From Glandiceps talaboti (taxonomy: Eukaryota; Hemichordata; Enteropneusta; Spengelidae), in contig NC_135568.1 in NCBI RefSeq assembly GCF_964340395.1, forward strand, positions 17,793,776 to 17,857,775: a stretch of 64,000 nucleotides of DNA, read 5' to 3'. Under the pieces are notes generated by a model, which saw nothing but the letters and a program-made list of their open reading frames with translations, ran no database searches and was not told the DNA's origin. Made by a program: the position numbers and the translations under genes. Every line of letters begins with the position of its first letter. Position 1 is the first letter of the stretch. Shown here one piece after another: positions 50,401 through 64,000 of this stretch.

Positions 50401-53400
50401 TATTTGCAGCTGGTAGCCCACTCAGGCTACCACTGATTATGTGATGATAACACATATTTCCAATAGAGGATATCTTTTTTCAGTTCTGGAATATATTTGG
50501 GACTACAAGTCAAAATCCTTGGGCTACCAATTTCTGAAATTGGTAGCCTACTAGGACTACCATAGAAATAAGTTAATTTCAAGCCCTGACAATGTCTATG
50601 ACACAACACATACATTGTATCAAACATGGTTACAATAGGGTATCTATAGTATTAAATGTTCACTGTGTCTGTGCTAACCAGACATTAAAATTTTATCAGA
50701 GATAAACGAACGAAAAAAAAAAAGACTTTGGAAATATCTCAGAATTAAAGTTTCTAGTGTGCTGGGCAAAAACTGGACTTCAATATTTTTCAAAAAACCT
50801 AAGCGTCAGCTACATGTACTGGTATACATGTACTGGGCACATTCCAGACAATTAAAATGGGTCATGAAATTACATGTAAGTCAATAGCAAACTGGGCACA
50901 TCCCAGACAGAAAAAAATACTTGTAAATTATTTAAGTCAATAGTAAACTGGGCAATTACCACAGTGAAAATTGTGACCAGACACAAACTGGACAAAAAAT
51001 TTGGTAAGATAAGGGATGGTATTGGGCTGTACATTGAAGTTCTTGCAGTCAACCATTCTAGGATCAAATTTGTTAAACTTGTACTCTTTCAGATTTATCA
51101 TAAACTAGAATATCAGAAAGGATTACCCATGCCATACATTATATTACAGACAAAGTAAATTGTATGACTTCAAACTGAAAATTCTGGATTTATTTCCTGG
51201 TTGTCCTACTGTATGTCAGGATAACACACATCTACTAAAGTTCTGCAATACTTGAAATGAGTCAAAACATTCAAAATCACCATTGTTTTTTCCTAGTCAA
51301 CAAAGTAAAACCACTAGACTCTCTCACAGTCCTCGGAGCATCACATCGCTTGTACTGTAGGCCCTCATCAACTACATAAAGGGCTAATCATTTGTTGATG
51401 TGTTATTGCAATGCTCGGGGCATGATTAGCCCTATGTAGTCAATGAGTGCCCTCAGTACAATTATATTCTAGTACAATTATGCGGTAGATATTGGTACAT
51501 ACAAAACACCTAATAGCGATACTCCCAAGGACTGGTGAGAGAGTCCATAGGGTCACTGGCCTGAATTGACAATGTCATTTCAGCAGCCTGTGATAGTATG
51601 AAACCATTAGTCTCTGGGTGTACCCATTATTTCAACATTTTCAAAACTAGGCTTGCATAGGTATGATCGTGATGGTCTAATTCCTATATGATGCATTATG
51701 ATTCCTACCATCATCTCCACTCATGTATAGGGAATGTCCTTATTCTAGCACATAAATATGTGCTACCCCCGATGGCTGAAGGGTAAATGACTCATGTCAG
51801 TAGTATAAGTAACCCATCACAAATTTACAAACAGTTGTTAGTTCTTTTAGACAATAGCTCATTAACCAAACTAACTCCGGTTCTCCAATTGACACTAAAT
51901 TAAGTCATTTGGGGACATGATATGTGAATGCAGTTGGAGGTAGTACAGATTTCTGTGCTAGAATAACGACTTTCCCTATGCGTGAGTGGAGATGATCGTA
52001 GTAATTGTAATGCGTCGTATGTTGGAACGAGACTAGTACGATCATTGATAGTACCGGTATTTTTCAATATTTTTCTACATTCAGCCTGAAAATACACAAG
52101 ACGTGATGTTTTTGTCAACAAGCATCTTTTACTCACTGAAAAGATCTCTCAGATTGTTCTTAATTTTTCTCCAGAAAAAATATTAATTTGAAGGGGAATA
52201 TATAATGATATATTAATTGTCACTATTTCTAGGAAGTTTTATTATGGGGGCCAAGTTGGTAAAATTAACCCAAATTTCCTTGTTTACCAACGTTTCAACG
52301 TTTTTTATTATTGTACACTATATGCAAATCAATAGGTGCAAACTTTACCAGGGTTACCAAAGTTTTCAAATCTTATTTAAAAAATGTAAACTTATTTCAA
52401 TAAACTTATTTAGACTGTACATATTTTGTTTTACCAATAATGTTTAAATAAAAAAACTGTTTATTGGTACATGATTGATGTACATTACAGTGGCCATACG
52501 GATGAGGATTTGATATTTATTTTGGATTTTTAATTCAGAAAATAATTTTATCATGACTTCCTACTTGAAAAACCAAATGTGAAACAAGATATGCCAAGTC
52601 CTAGTGTACACCTCAGTAAATTGAAAAATATTAATAAATGTGTAAAGCGATTGTTATTGTACGTACAATAACCAACATTTTACACATGTTTTAGCATTTT
52701 GCAATGTATTGAGTTACAAACACAGACTTGGTCAATGTTGTTTCACATTGATTTTTCAAGTAGGAAGTCATGATAAACTGATTTTATCAATTAAAAATCC
52801 CAAATCAATATCAAATCCTCATCTATTTGGCCATTTTAAAAAATCAATGTAGTGTGTCACTTCCTTGTATTTTTTAAGGATTATATGTATAGTAAAGTTC
52901 CTATTTACTCTCAATCCAATTTAGATTCTAGTCCTTATCAGATGTTTTGGTTGTATGTTTGTACCCACTATAATATGTTTACTTTATAGTCAAACGTTTG
53001 TTTGATTTCCCCTTAAGTTATACAGTGATTGTAACAATTTACATAATTAAATTATGATAAGATATATTCTTATATACAGGCGGTATTCTGTTATTTCATT
53101 ATAAACATGGACGTCTAAGTGGCAGACTAAGTCGACGTTTGTTTTGTAACTCAACGCACGATACATGCAAATGACTTATTTCAAGAAACTAATGTCGTCT
53201 GCGTTAAAACAGTGTCGTCGCTCAAATTTGACCCTTGTCGGTGCTCGCCTTGCGATGTCAGGCAGCGATCGTGAGAAATTGACAGATATTATGCAATAAT
53301 CATGTCGTTATGTGCGGTAGAGTGGTCAAGAAAATGTCATCTGTGTAAAACACAATACTTGGTCAAGCTGAGAACAAGAACGACTATATTTAATGACAAT

Positions 53401-53665
53401 ATGTACGTATTCCATTTATAGTGCAACCATGATAGCTTGTAGTACTGTCCTTGCCGTTTCGAACTTCTGCCACGACGGCGATGGTTCCCTAGCTAGCCTA
53501 GCACACACGTGGTTCGTCTAAACAAAATAACCGGGTTGAAATTTACTTACTTACGAGCCAGGGGTTTACAGTCGGGGAATCCAACAATGGAAAGCGGCAG
53601 ACGAAGACGTATTTACTCACAGAACAATACTCACCCTTTGTAGCAAAGGTCCTAAGACGAAACAT
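38441..53665 (-). CDS. GUK1: Guanylate kinase, with alternative mitochondrial-type leader exon
   Basis: Core coding exons (minus): 42600-42717 (exon to 42737), 42155-42196, 41643-41739, 40021-40159, 39393-39477, 38441-38565. All are GT-AG and phase-consistent, giving 201 aa (human 197). P-loop GPSGSGKST at residues 13-21; GMP-binding region [22 protein letters not shown]; then [45 protein letters not shown], and the C-terminal [13 protein letters not shown]. It makes GDP from GMP and ATP. A further exon at 53635-53665 encodes [10 protein letters not shown] and ends in phase 1 at G/GTGAGT; spliced to 42737 it reads on in frame (VYTRVIA) into MTEFAPRP, for 218 aa. That leader looks mitochondrial. 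Transcription may start once, with both Mets used, or twice. The exon at 41643 is partly amplified downstream. Confidence 0.95.
41022..41642 (-). repeat. 90-bp array of GUK1 half-exon plus splice signals
   Basis: About seven extra copies start near 41022, 41101, 41191, 41281, 41369, 41458 and 41548, followed by the real exon end at 41638. On the minus strand each has an acceptor-like CCCTCTATCAG, then the codons for [17 protein letters not shown], then an AAG/GTGAGT donor. The putative exon is 54 nt, in phase with its neighbours. The copy at 41022 has a short deletion, the one at 41369 lacks one base, and the one at 41101 has a weaker donor. Each carries TAGAGGGC(G/A)C. Copies are very similar, so the array is young or homogenised. 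Confidence 0.95.
42896..43259 (+). other. Unassigned 119-codon open frame inside GUK1 intron 1
   Basis: An uninterrupted plus-strand frame (42900-43259) in a stretch that is GC-richer than its flanks. The product is of mixed composition, not low complexity (for example [16 protein letters not shown]). No family was recognised, there is no clear promoter or splice context, and it may be a relic or chance. It runs opposite to GUK1. Confidence 0.2.
44112..44221. repeat. ~45-bp tandem repeat (three units)
   Basis: CAGGCATCTACATCACAGTA and ATATAACTCCAGGCA blocks repeat three times with small changes, in GUK1 intron 1. Confidence 0.8.
44465..44513. repeat. (CATA)n microsatellite
   Basis: About twelve CATA tetramers. 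Confidence 0.92.
47467..47790. repeat. 42-bp minisatellite, open in frame on both strands
   Basis: About eight units of AATGATGGACGTATGAACCA… with length near 42 bp (14 codons), so frames stay open across it: [14 protein letters not shown] repeats on plus, [14 protein letters not shown] repeats on minus. A plus frame with a Met just before and a stop just after exists (47452-47808), but I see no sign that it is a gene. Confidence 0.9.
48455..48703. mobile_element. Palindromic MITE family A copy 4 (one end truncated)
   Basis: The centre TTATTGTACGTACAATAAC and the right arm to CCTCATCCATATAACTTTAA match family A; most of the left outer arm is missing. Confidence 0.7.
49030..49097. mobile_element. 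Family E fragment
   Basis: GACACCAAAATTTGGTGTTC, CCCTATCTC and AACTCACAAGAAATGACAGTTTTTA match the interior of the family E copies. It breaks off where the 25-bp minisatellite begins. Confidence 0.6.
49098..49652. repeat. 25-bp minisatellite
   Basis: More than twenty units of CACTGACTGTGTAATAAGTGATGTA with scattered deletions (some units lack CTGA). Because 25 is not a multiple of 3 and stops are rare on the minus strand, long but meaningless frames appear there. Confidence 0.95.
49685..49992. mobile_element. TIR element, family D copy 1 (hAT-like ends)
   Basis: AGAGCTCGAAATTAATTT at the left and, inverted, AGAGCTTGAAATTAACAGTA at the right; the arms include GTAGTC-type and GGTAGCC-type words. 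It is related to the next copy at 50335-50588. The ending resembles widespread invertebrate hAT MITE termini. Confidence 0.7.
50335..50588. mobile_element. TIR element, family D copy 2
   Basis: Ends CAGGGCTCGATATTAACAGT and, inverted, CAGGGCTTGAAATTAACTTA. The inner arms carry CTACCA/TGGTAG pairs. It is inverted relative to copy 1, about 340 bp away. Confidence 0.75.
51317..51546. mobile_element. TIR element, family H
   Basis: Ends GACTCTCTCACAGTCCTCGG and, inverted, GACTCTCTCACCAGTCCTTG, with an inner CCCTCATCAACTACATA…TATGTAGTCAATGAG pair. About 230 bp, one copy. Confidence 0.7.
51676..52036. mobile_element. TIR element, family P copy 2
   Basis: It shares CATCTCCACTCATGTATAGG, CACATAAATATGTGCTACC-like and the mirrored right arm with 17539-17850. 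The ends are GGTCTAATTCCTATATGATG and, inverted, TAGTCTCGTTCCAACATACG. Confidence 0.75.
52489..52838. mobile_element. Palindromic MITE family A copy 5
   Basis: Full-length: CAGTGGCCATACGGATGAGG on the left, mirrored on the right (…CATCTATTTGGCCATTTTAA). The centre is TTATTGTACGTACAATAAC. Confidence 0.8.
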
Positions 53666-54248
53666 AAAACATCAGTTGAGTTGCCTTGGGAAATGTCATG
53701 GACACAGCTTGGACTCCCCATGACGTCATGCTGAGTCTGCGCACGAACATTTGATGTAATTGTCGCAAAATATAATTAATCAAAATGAGCTGAATTTTTA
53801 TTTATAGTAATACAAAATATACAAAGAAAACGGATAGAATCTATTTTATTATTATTATGAAGGAGAAAAGGAGTAAAGACAAATAGATTCGCAACGTGTT
53901 GTGTTTTTGCCGTAAATGAGTGGGGTCAATTGAAAACGAGGCCTTAATGCGGAAGGGGAGTAGGATTTTGATAATAATAATATTGTTTTCGTAAACAAAG
54001 GCGGGTACTTGGGAGATCCATTACAACATTTATCATCCTTTATAGATGTTAAGCTATTTCTTACTACAATAGAGATTTTTCCAGATTATAAACTGAAAAT
54101 AATTTGACGAAGAACGGGCATCGAAACTTGACAGTCAGTCGTCATTCGAGACATTTGTCATTACATTAGCGGTTATTGTATAGTTATTGTACACCGTATG
54201 AGGCGACATTTAAAACGATCGGAGGACAATAAGTGAATTACTATAGTG
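53666..54248. promoter_or_regulatory. Shared divergent promoter region of GUK1 and BECN1
   Basis: About 580 bp separate the leader Met of GUK1 (minus) from the start of BECN1 (plus). A full palindromic CRE, TGACGTCA, lies at 53721-53728, about 55 bp upstream of the GUK1 leader codon. The area from about 53100 to 54250 is richer in CpG than the introns. No TATA box stands out. CREB/ATF control of either gene is an inference. Confidence 0.6.
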
Positions 54249-62628
<8,380 letters not shown>

Positions 62629-63510
62629 TCATATGAAGCTGTTTATCAATCTGAAATGGAGTTGAGGATCGCACATGGAAATGTGATAACTCGAAACTGT
62701 TATTAAGGGCTTGGCATTGATGTTGTCCTTATCATTAAAATGGTCATCATTGAGTCATTTGCCAGTGACACTGATTACAAAATGACCACATTTGAAACCA
62801 TTATTTTGGACTTGGCATTGATTTACAAAAATAATCGTTTGTCAATCACAGATGGTGTTTATGGTTGCTAATGACAAAGTGATCTCCTGAAATTGCTATT
62901 TTGGACCTAGCAGTGCTGTTATCCCAATCCAGAAGGTGAACATTCGCCATTGTGTAATTGGCTGTAGGGATGCAGTAATGTCTTTATTCACAATGTGACT
63001 ACAGGTTATCATAAAAATAAGACATAGGATAACAACTGTTGTCAAGTTTCAGAAAGTGATTTCTTGGAGCTGATCGATAAATCATCTGAATTTAGTTTTG
63101 GGATTATTGTCATTTCAGTTTGTAAGTTTTACCCCTGATAATGGGATTAGCATAACTTCTACCACAATTCACAAAGTGATCTCATAAAGTAATGACCAGC
63201 CTTAATTGGGTTTGGGAAAGTCATCATTTGCCAAATAATCTGAAACGACTTGTAGGATAGCTTTCATTTCAGATTACAAAGTGATACCATGATATTGAGC
63301 TTTGACACGTCTGTTGTCCCAGATAACAAAATAGTTTCTTGAGACTTTTAACTAACCTGAATTAGAGATTTTCATTCAGGTGAAAAAAGTGATGACTCTA
63401 ATACTAACCTTGGGATGGCTTTCAATTCTAATTCAGCAGACCAGACTTAAAATGAGCTTTTAGATGGTTGTCATGGTAATTCATATAAAGATGCCAATAA
63501 AACAATGACC
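62629..63510 (+). other. BECN1 3' UTR with degenerate exon-like repeats
   Basis: After the stop, loosely spaced copies of the last exon's terminal stretch recur (pattern: AATCTGAAAT-GG…GG-TGGCTGTCATTTCAG…TTACAAA-TGAT). Examples lie near 62651, 62770, 62870, 63100, 63170, 63235, 63355 and 63405. They are too diverged for a fixed period. A poly(A) signal lies at 63496. Confidence 0.5.
63496..63501 (+). terminator. Candidate BECN1 poly(A) signal
   Basis: AATAAA, the first canonical hexamer I noticed after the stop codon, giving a 3' UTR of roughly 0.9 kb. Confidence 0.45.
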
Positions 63511-64000
63511 CCCATCAGCTGTAGGAATTACTAGATGCTATGGATCTTGACATATTTTTATTGCCATTCAGAAAAGTAGTATGACATGCAGTGTACCACT
63601 ATGTAAGTGGGTACAAGTCATGGGTCAAGGTTCATGCGTGACATCAACATGTATAAAGTTGGTTTCAGATTCAGAATCAGATTGGAACCCAATCTGAGGT
63701 TAGTCTTACTCATTCAGCCTCATATCATTTTCAGATACAGAATACCCCAATGAAGTCAGTCAAGAAATAATACCATATGATACCATTGGTCTCCACTTCA
63801 CATCAGTTGAGAGGGGTAGGGAATGTCTCAACTTATACAATTTCTGTTTGGGGAAAACTACGTGAAATAGCGATAAAAGCCTGTCACCAATTGCAAGACT
63901 TTAAGTCATAGTTCAGCTGATGTGTGTGTGTGTGTGTGTGTGTGTGTTTGTTGGCAGGTTCCAATGATGTGTCTGTAACACAGTTGTGTAGAAAGATTTC
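63511..64000. other. Flank, no gene seen
   Basis: Unique-looking sequence with a (GT)n microsatellite at about 63921-63948. No coding region supported. Confidence 0.5.

Overview
The window is AT-rich animal nuclear DNA: intron-dense genes with GT-AG splice sites, many microsatellites, and a high load of short non-autonomous DNA transposons. The four recognised proteins are animal-like (Beclin-1 is 450 residues, the human length). Frequent TACATGTA-type words and the repeat style suggest a marine invertebrate, perhaps a hemichordate or another non-vertebrate deuterostome, or a lophotrochozoan. That placement is an inference. No bacterial, viral or retroviral gene was seen.

Layout: (1) about 1.26-1.57 kb, minus strand: first coding exon of an unidentified, probably N-myristoylated and palmitoylated small basic protein, with a GC-richer promoter to about 2 kb. 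(2) 5.2-12.0 kb, minus: LSM5, five coding exons, 92 aa. (3) 13.5-32 kb, minus: an M3-family oligopeptidase A-like metallopeptidase, 18 coding exons, about 752 aa, with a basic leader exon. (4) 32-38.4 kb: no gene seen, several inverted-repeat elements. (5) 38.4-53.7 kb, minus: guanylate kinase, six core coding exons (201 aa) plus an upstream exon that splices in frame and adds a mitochondrial-type presequence. (6) 54.2-62.6 kb, plus: BECN1, 11 coding exons, head-to-head with guanylate kinase across about 580 bp. (7) 62.6-64 kb: BECN1 3' UTR and flank.

The genes are housekeeping functions (RNA decay and splicing, peptide turnover, GMP/GDP metabolism, autophagy) with no obvious shared pathway, apart from the shared GUK1/BECN1 promoter region.

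The most unusual feature is a 90-bp array in the guanylate kinase gene, where the 3' half of a coding exon, its splice donor and an acceptor-like site are repeated about seven more times downstream. Each good copy would be an in-frame 54-nt exon, and each carries a CTCF-core-like word. Smaller exon-end duplications occur in the oligopeptidase gene and possibly in BECN1. At least a dozen inverted-repeat (MITE-like) families are visible, including nested insertions and a tRNA-derived SINE inside a MITE.
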